64,000 nucleotides of DNA, taken from contig SMMW01000585.1 in NCBI GenBank assembly GCA_004794655.1, forward strand, positions 8,989,501 through 9,053,500, written 5' to 3'. The notes beneath the pieces are model-generated. The model was not told the DNA's origin and did no database searches. It saw only the letters and a program-made list of their open reading frames with translations. The position numbers and the translations under genes were made by a program. This DNA is from Marisa cornuarietis. Lineage: Eukaryota > Mollusca > Gastropoda > Architaenioglossa > Ampullariidae. Position 1 is the stretch's first letter, and each line of letters opens with the position of its first letter. Positions 50,701 to 63,491 of the stretch are shown piece after piece.

Positions 50701-53700
50701 AGCCAAATAAATTCTCTATAGAGTGACATAACTTGAAATTTAGTTCTTATATGTCATAATTGAGTGAAATAATTTTTTCTTAAAATTAACTTTTTAGCAC
50801 AAATATTAGCATTAAAATCATATGCATGCATCAATAGACAAAAATATTGACAAAATGGGGAAAATGCAACCCAAAACACACATGCCTCTTGCCTTTAACT
50901 GTTCTGTCTTAAAAAGAGATGAGAGAGAGAGAGAGAAAATGCATATTACAATGTACATGTTTGATGATGTTTGCAATGGGCTACTCATAATACAACATTC
51001 CATGCAGCACGTTCACTAGATGGAGGAAAAACATTAACAACCAGGAAATGGACATTTCTGCAAATTATTAACTAGTGTAAAGACACATACTGCTAACAAA
51101 ATCAGAGGAAACAATGTCCAGCCATTCATTGAAGCCATGCTTTTGTTTTTGGTTTATTTTTTAAGCTATTGAAGAAAAGTTTGCTTCTTAAATCCAGAAA
51201 ATTAAATTTGTCTGGGCAAAATATATCAGTCACACCTTCATTACTTAAACAGTGTATATATGCAAAAAGAAATGGTAAGCAAATAAGTCACAGGCTCCAC
51301 AAATGACACACTGTTAAGCCAAAAGAGACAATCTAAAAGTTTTTTTTTAAGGACTGTATATAGAATGGACTGCTGGCAGATCAATTTTCCATATTAGTTT
51401 CTAAAACAAGGCCTGAGCAAATAAGCTTCCAGTTTTGCTCCGAACACAAAGTGAAAGGAGATTTGACCTCTTGTGTTGACAGAGGTATAGAAAATAAAAA
51501 CTCAACTTTTATGGTCTTTTATGTTTTCCTTGGTTTTTTTTAATAAGCTGAGGGGAGTGCTGTTTGAAGCCTTTTGTCAAAAATGAATAAATAATAATCT
51601 AAGCAACTAACTTATGCTAAGTATACTGGTGATATTAAGAATTTAAGCGTGGTCTGTCCTCAACATGCTGCGGTTTGCAATGCTGGCTTTCAAAAGGCTT
51701 GCCAAGACTTGACAGCTTGAAATTTTACAAGAAATTAAATGCTGGTCTCAGCAAACCACAAGTAGTCCAGTTTACATATAGTCCATGGCCAAAGCAAAGC
51801 ATCACACACTGTTACTTTAGATCCAACCAATATAATTTAGCTAAGGATAGAAATATTTATATACTAAAAGAACTGCTTCAACAGTCTCCACCTACCCTCA
51901 CCATTGTGTCTGTCAGTTGGTTCTGCTCTACAGGATTATTATTTGGTAAAAGTCTGCACATTGACTGAGCAGTCAAATGCTTTTGCCTTTTCAATACATC
52001 CGTGCTGAACAAGTTATATAAATGCAGATGGAAAGATAAAATTTTGAGACTAAATTCTCTTTCTTCAGGACTTAACTGATGACATGACCATAGGAGATAA
52101 AGGGTTACTAGCTCTTTAACCATCAAAAGTTTGTCTCCCTGACAGGGAGGTATTATAAAGCAGTGATATAGGTGCTAAAATAAAATAACATGAAGTAGTG
52201 TCCACGAGGTCTGGACTTTATAACTCATAAAAAAGCTTTTCCTTGAGTTCCCTGGGAAACGTCTTATTCTCGCTTCATAGCTATGGCCCCTGGGGTAAAA
52301 TGTGCAGGGTCTGGACACCACTTTATAATTTTGGAAACAAGATGCTTGTCATTGAGTTCCCCATGTTGCCCCAGGACAAAGACTTACCCTCACTTCATAA
52401 CTACAGCCCCAGGGGTTTGGGGTACCCAAAAACGTGCAACTGGTGGCACAATACAAACAAACAATGGGTGCAAGCATACAGGGGTAGAAAAGGGACCGGT
52501 GAGGGGAGTCAAAGCAAGTTATCCGTGATGACATGCATAAGAAGACAGTGAACATCTCACCCTGGATACCAAATGGGGGTGGCTTAATATGCCAAACTTG
52601 CATCTGCCGCTCCTCAAAGTGACACACACCTCACACTGTCGGTACGAAGTACAAGCCGAGCACTGCATACACAGTGGAGTGGGTAGTCTGACAATTTTAC
52701 AGCCCTACTGCTTGAAAAAGTGTGGTCTGTGCAAGTACCGAGGACAACAGGAAGAAGCAGAAGAAAGGCAGTGACCAAGCCGTTTCAGACGAAGCAGAAA
52801 GTCTCTGTAGCTGAAGACAGGTTTCAACATGCAGCGGCCAAAGGGAAGAAATCTGAACACAACCCATCAAGGTGACTAAGTAAGCTTTGCAGAGCCAGTG
52901 AACACCACTGTAACCACAGAAAGAACGGGTGTGTTGCCTTCGCCTTTGCTCACCTGACTAGTGGCGTGCTCGAGACAACTTTTGATGGTCAAAGAGCTAG
53001 TATAGCCTTTTACCTCCTATAGTCATGTCATCTGGTACAGTCAAAGAAAAAAATGAAAAATTGCCTGCATCAGACCTGGTTACCTTAGGATGAACAGCCT
53101 GTAATACTTCTAAAAATAGCAAGTAATTCCAGGGGAAAACCTGTATTCTTGATTTAGGGTGTTTAATCTTTCAAGGTCAAAACAAACATATTTTAGCCTT
53201 TATTTCAACTATGATTGGTTAAATGCACTGAATCAAAATTAGTTTTTTGAGACAATTTCTAAAACTCTAAGGATTTCCTATTATAATTATGGTAAACTTG
53301 TAACGGTAAACCGGTCTGTATGTTCAAAGCATGTACTTAAAATGCATCTCCATAAATATTTATTGTGAAACCATTTCCTGTAACATGCATTCTCTAATAA
53401 TTATTTGTATGCTTAACATACTGTTTTGTTTCTAACCCTGGCTTGCCTGATGTTTTTCTGATGTAGATTCTGTCTGATTTTTGATTTTACTGTTATTAAT
53501 TATACCAATAACTATTAATGATATAAAATTCAATATAAAATATTATATTATAAAATTCAATCAGTGCTTAGCATGATTATGATGAACACTCATTTCTTAG
53601 AAGTGTCATCTATCAGAGCTATATCTATTAGTGATGAGAAGGACGAAAAAATCCAAGTCAACAAATCTCAAAGAAAAGAAAAGACTCATAATTATGGATT

Positions 53701-55585
53701 GAAGACCCACCAGCTGCAGCTTGGTCAAATAGCGCTTCCACCATAAATATTTCTGGTATTCTGGTCCCAGTGCAGATACACCATAGTATGTGTACATGAT
53801 GACATGGATAAATGAATTGATCATGGCACCAAAAAATGCTGCAAAAAAACGGTGTAACAGTGAAACTCATGTTTCTTATTCTTGGATTGAAGCTATTACC
53901 ACAAAAACCATGCGTAAGTAACTGTTGCCAGTATTTGAACTCTTAGCATCATTTCCTTTTATGTTCTTACACAGCAAGTCATTATTTTTAAAAAATCCAC
54001 ATTGCACTTTTATTTTCAGTTTCATATGACACAGAAACTTCATTATCTTTTATTTGCATCATTTGCAATTGCATCATTCATAATGAACATGAAATGAAAA
54101 CTGTGAATGTCCAAACATATTACTCATTACTATCTGAGCAAATTGATTAGGAGCATCCAGTGTATTTAACTTGCATTATTATTAACCCAAAGCTAATAAG
54201 TTTTACCACATGTACTTACATTGTCCACCAGCAACCCATTTTACCCCAATGTACCAAATGGGGAACATGGTGGCATGATGGTAGACATGAAGAAAAGACA
54301 CCTGGTTGTCCTTCTTGCGTAGGATGAAAAAGATGGTATCTAGCATCTCTACTAACTTTGAGAAGTAGAACCACCAAAGTGCTTTAGCTACCTGTTGAAA
54401 ATATTGAAATAATTTGCAACAGCATATTGCAGCTATCAATTAAAAGTAACATAACTTTGTACATAAAACTTTCCTCTGTTCTAGCATGATGAATAGGTTC
54501 TGTGGTGCAAAGAAGAAAAAAACTTCTTACTCATATGTATATAAATCTTATATGTTATTGAGTCAGAAGATAAAGGAAAGGCATATGTTTACCTAATATA
54601 TATTTATATAAACACCTGAGTTTTTTTTAATAAAATCTAAGGTAAAAGACATAAAATACACTGTATTATCAGCACAGCAAATTGCATTTATTATACCTAT
54701 TTTTTAAATAGTAGAAATATGATCTTACCCTCATTTCACGAGGATCATATGTGTAGCTGACTGGTTGACATGAGTAGCTATAACCTAGAGCTATGGAATT
54801 AATAAACAGCTGTAAAAAAAAAAAATTAGATTGTACAATAAAACTCTGGCTCAGAATATTTAAGAGTGTGGATTTTCTTAAAAATAAAATTCTGAAAAAT
54901 GTGAGGCCTTAAACTTCAGCTGCTAGAAACTGATCCTTAGCTTTGAAAATCATTTTTATAACACTGATTCCTGATATCTGTGAAAGAACTGTGCCAATGT
55001 TTTCATTGTAACAGTCACTGTGATTATGAGTTTGATAACAAACTTTACAACTTCCTTTATAGTCTGTCTCTACCACAGACAGTGTCAAGTTTGAACAAAA
55101 GAAAAGATAAATGAACATCACTGACCTCTGAACATATATGAAAATTCATGATGATGAGTAAGAAATTGTAGATGAACAATGTATACTTGAACTTGAAAGG
55201 CTCACGATCTTTCATCAGCTTAGGACCAATGTAAACTGCAACCAGGTACAGCCCAGACAACACTAGTGTTGGAGTGTACCCCTGCATAAGTAGCCAGTCC
55301 TTTACTCGATCATCTGTGGTTAGACAAGGCAAGAGTAAGCCAGCAGTTGTCCTCTGATTAAAATAAATACATCCTCATCATCTTACACCAAACATTTTTC
55401 AACCCCCTACAGACTACAAAAGCAAATGGATTACAGCATAAGCTCTGGACAGATGACATAGGTTTACAATTTTAGATCAAATATCCCAGCACACCCACTC
55501 ATAATGACATTTTCTTACCAGAGACTGAGTGGGCCCATTCATAAAACTCCTGGAAATCGCTGATCTTATCTCTAATCACCTCCAT
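47709..55585 (-). CDS. ELOVL4: Very-long-chain fatty acid elongase, ELOVL4-like
   Basis: Coding exons in transcript order: 55519-55585, 55126-55313, 54729-54809, 54220-54391, 53711-53838, then either 49715-49861 (A) or 49506-49667 (B), then 47709-47819. Form A has 297 residues, form B 302. The enzyme condenses malonyl-CoA with long acyl-CoA in the ER membrane, the first step of each elongation cycle. Hallmarks: KDREPF near the N-terminus, KLVEMLDT (124-131), the catalytic histidine box HVYHH (147-151), [12 protein letters not shown] and TKLQL followed by a Q in both alternative exons. Several hydrophobic helices are seen. The C-terminus ends KKDK, a dilysine ER-retrieval signal. The start ATG follows an in-gene acceptor at 55595, so the first exon is noncoding. 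The resemblance is closest to ELOVL4 in the central core; the exact subfamily is inferred. Confidence 0.92.
48108..48646 (+). mobile_element. Internally deleted mariner (DD34D) transposon
   Basis: Terminal inverted repeats of 28 bp (starting CGAGGTGTGGCAGAAAAG) match at 27 of 28 positions. A TA precedes the left end; the right flank reads TG. The interior encodes the C-terminal part of a mariner transposase: [11 protein letters not shown], a stop, then [16 protein letters not shown] and [14 protein letters not shown]. The last two catalytic aspartates have 34 residues between them, which is the mariner spacing. The helix-turn-helix domain and the first catalytic aspartate are deleted, so the copy cannot make transposase. 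It lies in the ELOVL intron before the last exon. Confidence 0.92.
49506..49667 (-). other. ELOVL alternative exon B
   Basis: This 162-nt phase 0-0 exon (54 codons) encodes [13 protein letters not shown] through [11 protein letters not shown], the last membrane helices of the elongase. It has a good acceptor (ATCTATAG) and donor (GTAATA). It aligns without gaps to exon A over 49 residues with 26 identities and adds five residues (AQKRK) at its end. The extra basic residues would lie on the cytosolic side before the tail. Confidence 0.88.
49715..49861 (-). other. ELOVL alternative exon A
   Basis: This 147-nt phase 0-0 exon (49 codons) encodes [13 protein letters not shown] through FYIQAYIK. 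It has acceptor TTGTTTAG and donor GTAAAG. Only 47 bp (49668-49714) separate it from exon B, shorter than a U2 spliceosome normally accepts. Both exons keep the family pattern (Q-F, C-x-F-P, N-F-Y-x-x-A-Y), so neither looks like a decayed duplicate. Confidence 0.88.
52078..53032. mobile_element. Foldback-like element with ~60-bp inverted arms
   Basis: The left arm 52078-52137 and the complement of the right arm 52972-53032 agree at most positions. Shared blocks are GATGACATGAC, ATAGGAG and ACTAGCTCTTT, then ACCATCAAAAG. Between them lie two direct copies of the ~110-bp repeat also found at 19.7-20.0 kb, and a more GC-rich stretch with no recognisable protein. True ends and a target duplication were not found; weak similarity may extend further out. 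It lies in the large ELOVL intron. Confidence 0.6.
52194..52424 (+). repeat. Two direct copies of the ~110-bp repeat
   Basis: Each copy carries GGTCTGGAC, then CTTGAGTTCCC or ATTGAGTTCCCC, then CGCTTCATAGCTATGGCCCC or CACTTCATAACTACAGCCCC and finally GGGGT. This is the same family as the inverted pair at 19737-20030. Confidence 0.7.
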
Positions 55586-56033
55586 GGCGGATGATCTATG
55601 AAACAAAAAAGAAAAAAGTGTTAGGCAGTCTCTTGGTGGCAAACCTATTCAAAAGGTAAGAGAACAAAGTGTCAGGCATGTCCATTATGTCAAAGAAGGA
55701 AACAAAAATGTTAGAAATTTCCAGTACTTTATGTTTGTGTGGTTCAATGAACTGAGTGCCAGGGAAAAAATAGGCAAAGTCTGCTTACTTTATGCAACTA
55801 ATCTCACATTCTACATAAAAAAATTGAATCACAGTGCATATATTAAATTTCTCATGAAAAAAAAGATTACCAATCTAGCAGCAGTTCTGGTAGGTTATGA
55901 TCTTTATGCAGTGTTCAATGGTAAAGCAGTCTCCACTACGCATATTCTGCTTTTCTCCATCTAGCATGCTCTAGAAGGACTGAGGATTTGTAGCACTACC
56001 CCCCCCCCTCCGAAGCGAACTCCACCAGAATTT

Positions 56034-56472
56034 AAAGTACAGGTATTGCTCGACTTACGACCTATGTGACTTTATGACCACAATCGCTAGCCACAACTGG
56101 CAGTGCAAACGTTGCCAAGCTGGTTTTGATATGTTTTGCATTGGGAACATGTTTCCTATGGTATTTTTTAACCTGTATTTTGTATTTTAATACCTGTATT
56201 TTGTAATTTTTTATTTTTTGAAAATATTAAACCCGTTGTACTGGTAATGCAGTGTTTTACCCGAGGAATGTAAAAATAAAAAACAAAATGGTGAAGAGAT
56301 GATACAAATGGCATAAAATGAACAAAGAAAATTATGATAAAATATGACATGAAGATTTTTCTAACATCATTTCACAGTACTGTACATAACCTACTCGACT
56401 TACGACCAAATTGAGTTACGACCGATCTGTCAGAACCAATCATGGTTGTAAGTTGAGCAATACCTGTACTTT
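56034..56472. mobile_element. MITE with ~30-bp inverted repeats
   Basis: Ends read AAAGTACAGGTATTGCTCGA (left, continuing CTTACGACC) and the complement of GGTTGTAAGTTGAGCAATAC (right, continuing CTGTACTTT). A second internal copy of the CTCGACTTACGACC motif lies near 56395. If the element proper starts at CAGGTATTGC (56040) it is 427 bp with TA flanks, which would fit the Tc1/mariner group. No coding capacity. It lies between ELOVL coding exon 1 and the 5' UTR exon. Confidence 0.75.
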
Positions 56473-58236
56473 AGGCTAAAGACTACACAAAATGAAAACA
56501 AGACCTGTTAATCATTCCTGGCTATGCTAGACAACAAAATTGTAAGGAATTACCTTTTATTAGAGGTTCATAAATTAGTGAAGAAAATAGTAGTTCTCTA
56601 CATATACTATCACTGAAAGAAAAAAAATATCTTTTTCTCTTGGTCTTTTATGCTGGGTACAGGCATGCAGGAGGCCATGAGCAATAGGTCACGCTTCATG
56701 AGCTGAGATGAAAGATAGGGCTTTGCCATGAGTGTGCTCTGTCACCCAAATTTATGAATGAAAGAGTAGGTTCAAACAGCCTGTTGTAATTCCATATTTT
56801 CAGTCAGGTGTGAACCAAGGGGATATTTTGTTTGGCCGTCTTCTGCCTAGCAACCAGTGCCATTCTGAACAAGTTCCTTCACCCCACCACAAAAGTACGT
56901 ATACTGTGTCCAGACAAACACCTAATGTGGTGCCTTCTCTGCATAAGATTTCTGCTGAAAATGAATGGCTATGATTTCATATGTGAATGTGTGCATGCAA
57001 CACAAAAAAGAAAGAGCAAACAGAACAGAAAAAAAATTTCATTTTTTTAAAATCCCAGAGGAACGTTCTGATCACAAAGCAGAGATTTTAATGTGTATGT
57101 CACTGACCAGACTATTGATCAGGGCTGATCAAATGAACTTAATGGTTTCCACCGAATATAGTTAAATACATGTACATCAATATGATTTAGTACCAAAAGT
57201 CCATTAAATAAAATCTACCTTAAAAGTCCCCAATAAACTCTACAAATCCTAATAATAGTAACTAGGCATGACCCACTAAGTGTCTGCCATAGTGTTGGCA
57301 ACTGTACTCAGCATTCTCCCTGTGCACTGTTTTGCTAAATGTTATTAGCAGTGATTGAAAAGCCATGTCAACAGATGTTGAAATAAGTGAGTGGATTTTT
57401 TGTTTTAATAGTTAAACAGTATAAGTGAGTTAATACACTTGATTAAAATAGAAACTAAAATGGAAATGACTTTTCTTTGCTTGCATTAGTATAATGCAAA
57501 TAAATGGATGTCACCATCTGGTTTTTATCTATTATAGATGGTATGTGTGTAAAAAAGCTCATGATATTTGTGTCTCATAAAGGATTCACCATAATAGCAG
57601 TAATGGGAAACAGTATAGAGAAATTTTCAAATAAGAAAATGCCATTGCTCCTTGTCCTGCTTTCCATAGACTCTTTTTCACCCATGCACACACACACACA
57701 CAGGTGTACATTCATGCACGCAATGCTGCTCCTCATGTCATATTTTTTTTATTTCTCTCCAACAGCACAAGGAGTGTGAACCTTTGTAAGCCTTTGGATG
57801 TTAAAGAATTATATTTTCCTGCTATCATATAAGGGATGAGAATCATAAAGCTTTTATCTGCACATTTTAAGTCCTAAATAATGCACTAGAATTTGTGATG
57901 TCCATGCATACAAGTGACCATGCAGTATTTTTATTTTTCTGAAATGGACTTCTACCTCTGAAATAAAGACCTCTGTGTAGTAAACATATCTTGATACCAT
58001 TAAAAAAGCACTGTCATGATGATCCTCTCACAGAATCTCGAATCATTTACAAAACTAGATTTTTAATGTCTCAAATGTTAAACTTCATTTTACAATATAA
58101 TAGTCTATTCCTATCTTAATTAGTAAATATCTTTTCTAGATTGTGGATCATGCTAATGTAACAAAATAGTCCTAGATCTCTGATATCTGTGCTTCCATAA
58201 ACACTTGAAATAAAATTGACACAGGACTTTTTTGTT

Positions 58237-58292
58237 TGTTGTTTTTGTTTAACGCCTTGCCAGCAACTAAGGCCATATCACGGCGATTGACA
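58237..58292 (+). repeat. SINE tail fragment
   Basis: AACGCCTTGCCAGCAACTAA followed by GGCCATATCACGGCGA matches the tail region of the tRNA-derived SINEs at 13.4 and 22.6 kb read from the other strand. Only the tail is present. Confidence 0.5.
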
Positions 58293-59512
58293 CAGGACCA
58301 TCAATGCATTATTATTTTATTAACCTCTAGTTCTTGTTTTTATTAATGACCTTATTAGCAATAGGATATAGATTGTCTCCTACTTGCACACGGTGTTTTA
58401 CAGTCTAAGGCTGATCTGTGAATAATATGTTGATTTTTCACATTCATGTATATGTACCTGTTATTGAAACTATACTGAGTTCCTCAGTGTGCATATTTAA
58501 TCTACATGTAAGTGTTTCTGAATACAGATATAAATGCTGTTTAGAACATTCAGGAACACTAACTATAAGCATAGTATTAGATACTAATTTAATTGTATTG
58601 GTGCACAATAGTGTACAAAATACGACGGCTGGAAAAATATTTTATGTGCAAAAAACAGGTATCATGTAACAAAAAAGCAGTTTGAAAACATTTCGGGTTC
58701 TTTTGTGTGTGTTGCCGCTACCTACACTGATGTAGTACACGTACTATGAAATATCGACCAACAGCTACTTTATTGATGTGTGTATCAAGCTCTCTTCTTG
58801 GCCTTTGTCCACATTCGTCTTCCATTTAGCATCCTACATCTAGTATTCAATTACTGCACGTTATTTGTTATAACCAACTATGAATAATTCTAAATAACGC
58901 TAAACACATATTAATATCAAAACCTAGGTTTAGTGCATAACCCGGCAACCAAAATATTCAACAACGTCTTCGCTCTTCTTGAATGAACATGCCTCGGACA
59001 TGCGTGGCTGCGTGGGTTGCGCAAGCGTACATTTGTTTCCTGGGAGCGTTTCATTATTGTTACTAGCACATTTAAGATTTATGTCTCAAAAAGTATATAC
59101 TACATATACAGGTTAAAACGCTATATTTTTCTTAGTAAGAAAGTGCATTTCCTTTTTTTCTATTTTGGAAGAACCTTCTATTTTTTCCCCTTTATCTTCC
59201 ACATGGGCTGGGACGAAGTTCAAGGGTTGGTTCGCGTGGTCAGGTTGGGCCCAACCCACTCACTAACGCTCATTAAAACCACTTTTAATTTATGTGAGTT
59301 TACAGAATAATCAATCTAAATACCCTTTCAAAACTTCTTTATAAAAGGTGAATGGCATAGTCAATGTGATGTTGTTTCGTATGACAAGTGTAGCAAGCAG
59401 CACCCATGGAAGTTAGCTGATTGTTGCGTCCGGGAAACCGGCTGCTGCTTTGGTCAAGGGTAGAAATCTGATTTAACAAATTAGTTAATTTGATTGCATA
59501 TAAACTCCTTAC

Positions 59513-59580
59513 CTTCCGTGCTCCTCTGATGCACTCTTAATCTAAGGTGAAGCATGCAACAGTTGAAGTTTCTTCGTTGC
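59513..59580 (-). other. Probable 5' UTR exon of the ELOVL gene
   Basis: A strong donor on the minus strand (CGGAAG followed by GTAAGGAG) ends an exon at 59513. The only upstream evidence for an exon joined to 55595 is this site and the local rise in complexity. The transcription start is unknown, so the upper limit near 59580 is approximate. Confidence 0.5.
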
Positions 59581-62500
59581 CTGAGACAACAAACATACAC
59601 AAACTTAAACTATCACGGTAGGACATTACACCGGATACATACGAATTTGATACCAGCCATTACAAAATGCTACTTAAATATCGAGCTTTATAAATAATAT
59701 TTTTACGATATGACATCGCTTAAAATACTTTTAGTAAGTATTGAAACAATCATAAGTAAATATAAAGTATTAAACAGCTAATAAGAACAGTAAAACAAAT
59801 TATCCTAAGTAGTTTTAAAGGCGGGCAACATTTTCGCTGTTCTGTGAGCTGATTGGCTTAAAAAAAAATTCATTAGGGATCTGGAGCGCATCGGGCACGG
59901 GTGTGCATGTGCACCGCTTGGTTACCTTGGAGACACTAAATCAACTCTATTTTGGCGTCATTTCATATTTCAAACGATTCAGGTAACAACTTTATTGGTA
60001 AATTTTAGCTGAACATATAAGAAAACCCTTATGTTCGTATGACGACAGTCTCACAGCACTCTATAGTGTGTGTGTATATATATATATACCACGAACTTAA
60101 TTGTATTAAGTGTATACAGTATACCGTCTAATCGGCGATCGCGCTTATATGTGCACGATATATTATCAAACAAAAACAAAATCATTGGTAAATCGATGCA
60201 TATTTCAGTAGTTGTTGACACACATACTTTGTACGCTATATATTTTATATTTTCAGATATATTGCGCCTTTAAATCATATGTTGGAAGTTAATTATAACC
60301 TTAATTTATAGAATTCATAATTTGTATCGTTCAAAATGTATACATATACTTTGATAACGCCTGTAATTAACATAGGTTTGATTCGTCTGTTGTTTACATC
60401 GTCCTTATGACCACGTGTACGTGCGCATAAATAATAGGCGATATGTTGTGCTAAGAATCAGAGGCGCGCGCGTGCAATGCAGCTGCATTAGGCGTGTTTG
60501 TGTGCGCATGGGCGATTAATTATATAGTGAGTGCTGTGATCTGATCATTCGCATCACCATATAACATTTATTACAATTATTTATATATATATATATATAT
60601 GGATAATTCAGTTTAAAGTACTGAGGCATTTTGTGTTTATTTTGGTATTCATATCCTACCCATTTTGTTTTTTGCTTTAATCGCTGAATGCATGCGCTCA
60701 TTCACGAGCGTTATCACGCGCTATATACATATGTATCTATAAACCACGCGTTGATTATTATTTTTATTCAGATACGATAGAACTAAACTGGATTGATTGT
60801 GAGTAAGATTTTATATAAACCCATGCAGTTTATAGTTGTATCATATGATTCATATCTGAAGTAACACATAGTTTTATCAGAGAATGCATACCCGACCGCT
60901 AATAATAATAATAAATTGGATTTGTACAGCACCATATCCCGGTCCCATGAACAGGCCCATGGCGCTTTACATCCCCACCCCCCACCCCCCAAAAGAAAGA
61001 CATGGATGCACGCAACATGACATGCAATATTGTTGTCTAGAGAATGCCAGATGAGATACAGTAGTATGAATGACATCTCGCAAGAAGGTGCTCCACTGTG
61101 CACAAATCATTTGAAAAACTTATCCAGGTTGCAAATGTTCCTGTTCACACCGTAAGTCCAGTCATAGAATGATAGGTGTTTTTTTTGTTTTTGTTTTGGC
61201 TGCTCGTTATAGGTTGCCTGCAGAATGTCTATTTGAAAAACCAAAATGAATTCATATGCCATCAGCAGAGAAGCACTGCAAGTCCACCGATATATTAGTG
61301 TCAAGACTTTCGACTGTTCGTCAGCTTTCATAGATGATCTTTTCACAGATTAGGATGTGAAAGAGGTACAGGTAAAGTAGTGCAGATCCACAACGTCATT
61401 ATTAATCCAGGATATAAGCAGATTAATATAGATATATAACTGGAAGTAGTTCTTGTCCATAGAGCACATCATCCTAGATAAGCTGGGGTCTACGTGACCA
61501 GGCAGCAAATGCAGTCTGTAGTTGTAGATCAAACTGTAGATCCATGTCCGGCGTGCACACACAAACTGTTGGCAGAGGCGTCGCCTCAACACAAAGGCCG
61601 TGCACAACAGTTCACAAGACATCAGAAGGTTTCAGTCCACGCTGCTGGTGCACGTTGATCTAGAAGCCAAAATTTAGCGAAGCAGTTCGGAGATGAGAAA
61701 TTGTCAAATTTGCAGTGATCAAAGTGGATGAAATATGAGTGGAAAGATCTGTGGTCAACAAAATCAAGCGACGAATGGCGCAAGAAACCGTCACGACCAG
61801 TTGGCTTTCGATGGGAACGCAGAAGGCCGTAGTTGGAATCAAAGTGGCCGCAGACAAGCAATTTAAATCATTGAACAGAAAGACGAAGAAGCACGTGTCA
61901 AATAATAGACGCAAAACTCACAACAGGTCATCGAAGACAACAACAAATACAGAGTCCCCTCCAGCCGGTTGAGTGACAACATCGTCTTTTTTTATTGTTT
62001 TGGCTTAAAGTACTGAGGTGTTTTGTTTCTATTATGGTATTGAAAATTCTTTTGTTTAAAAACGGTGGCCATGTATCTTGCTTAAAGATTAGTACACGCA
62101 CACACGCAAGAGAGACTGAGAATAACACCTCTTACGCTGATACCGATACCCATATATGGTCTACGTGCCACTGTGCCCTGACTCTCCCCCAGTCACGTAC
62201 ATTCCTTATTAGTGTGTGCCCATGTTTTGCTCACCTGAAATCCCGTACAAGTGATGACATTCTTTTTCTTTTCCACTTGTTTTTGAGGTAAATGTGATTT
62301 CATTAGTTTTTTTTTACCCACACACGCACGCACAGACAGGCTTACAGTTTATTTCACTGTTGTGTGTGTGTGTGTGCGCGCGCGCGCGCGGTGAGTATAG
62401 CTTCTAGCTAGAACTTGACGTATTATTATTATTGGCAAATGCTTATTGTTTCGGAAATATAATATCCACAAGCACATTCTTATATTCTTGCGATCAGAGA

Positions 62501-63410
62501 TCCATTTCGACCTTGCTTTATGGGGTACACAAGTTGAACGTAATAAATATTGCAGGAGTGTGCAATTGCAGATTTTTACCTATTATCCCGCAATTTGTCT
62601 GCGTGATGTGACACGATGAAGTATTTGAAATTGAAACCTGTAATATGAAATAAGCATATGTCCTTGAAATACGTATAAGCATGAAGCACGAACTCGAATC
62701 GTAACCTTCTAAACGGCCTATCGCTAGGAGAATCATCAATAATTTGTAAGAGAAAACAGTTTATACGCACGACCAGCGCACAACTTTTGAGGTAAAGCAT
62801 GCACTTGTTTCGAACCGAGTTCTCTTTGCTTCGATAGAAATAGAGCCTGTCGTAGAGCTAGCGTTTCTTGCTTGTTGAATGACCATGTGTGTATTATAAA
62901 TGTGTGTACATATATGTATTTAAATAACGCACAAACAAACAAACAAACAAACAAACGGTGAATATTTCGCATAATTATCAACTGCCGCCGTCACAATCAA
63001 GCATATTCATCCACAAACACACAAAAGTCGCCACAATCTGCTTTAAATTTATAATATTTAAAAGATATACATATATGTGTGGTGGTGGGTGAGTGGGTGG
63101 ATGCGCGTGTGTGCGCAGTTTAGTATTTCAACTGACAGCTAAACATTTTGTAGTTTGCCAATACAACCTTGACCTGATATTTCTCTCGCTATCAGTTGTT
63201 GGAGGAATACTACCCCCCTCACTCCCCCTCCCACCACTGAAAAGCCGGCAAACTGTAGCCTTCGCCACCATCGAAACGTTATATTGTCCTTAACAACTGA
63301 TGTTCTCAGTTTGATATGTTGCGCCGATAGTAGACCGGTCCTGACGGGTATTTCTTGCTTGGGCTCAGAGTTCAAGCAGTGAACTCGGCTCACTGCAGAG
63401 CATCTCTCTC

Positions 63411-63415
<5 letters not shown>
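59581..63415. other. No supported gene; repeats and unassigned open frames
   Basis: The ELOVL promoter probably lies at the low end of this stretch. A SINE-like tail (GGATTTGTACAGCACCATAT ... GGCGCTTTACA) sits at about 60901-60970 after an AAT repeat. A less AT-rich block at 61107-61914 has open frames on the minus strand (61107-61622 is a single frame broken by one stop) and a basic open frame on the plus strand. None matches a family I recognise, so none is called. A (GT)n(GC)n run lies at 62359-62391. Confidence 0.5.

Positions 63416-63489
<74 letters not shown>
63416..63489. repeat. (CA)n microsatellite, 74 bp
   Basis: An uninterrupted AC run of about 37 repeats is the longest simple repeat in the window. 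Beyond it, 63490-64000 shows no recognisable exon; one open frame at 63627-63833 has no family features. Confidence 0.97.
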
Positions 63490-63491
<2 letters not shown>

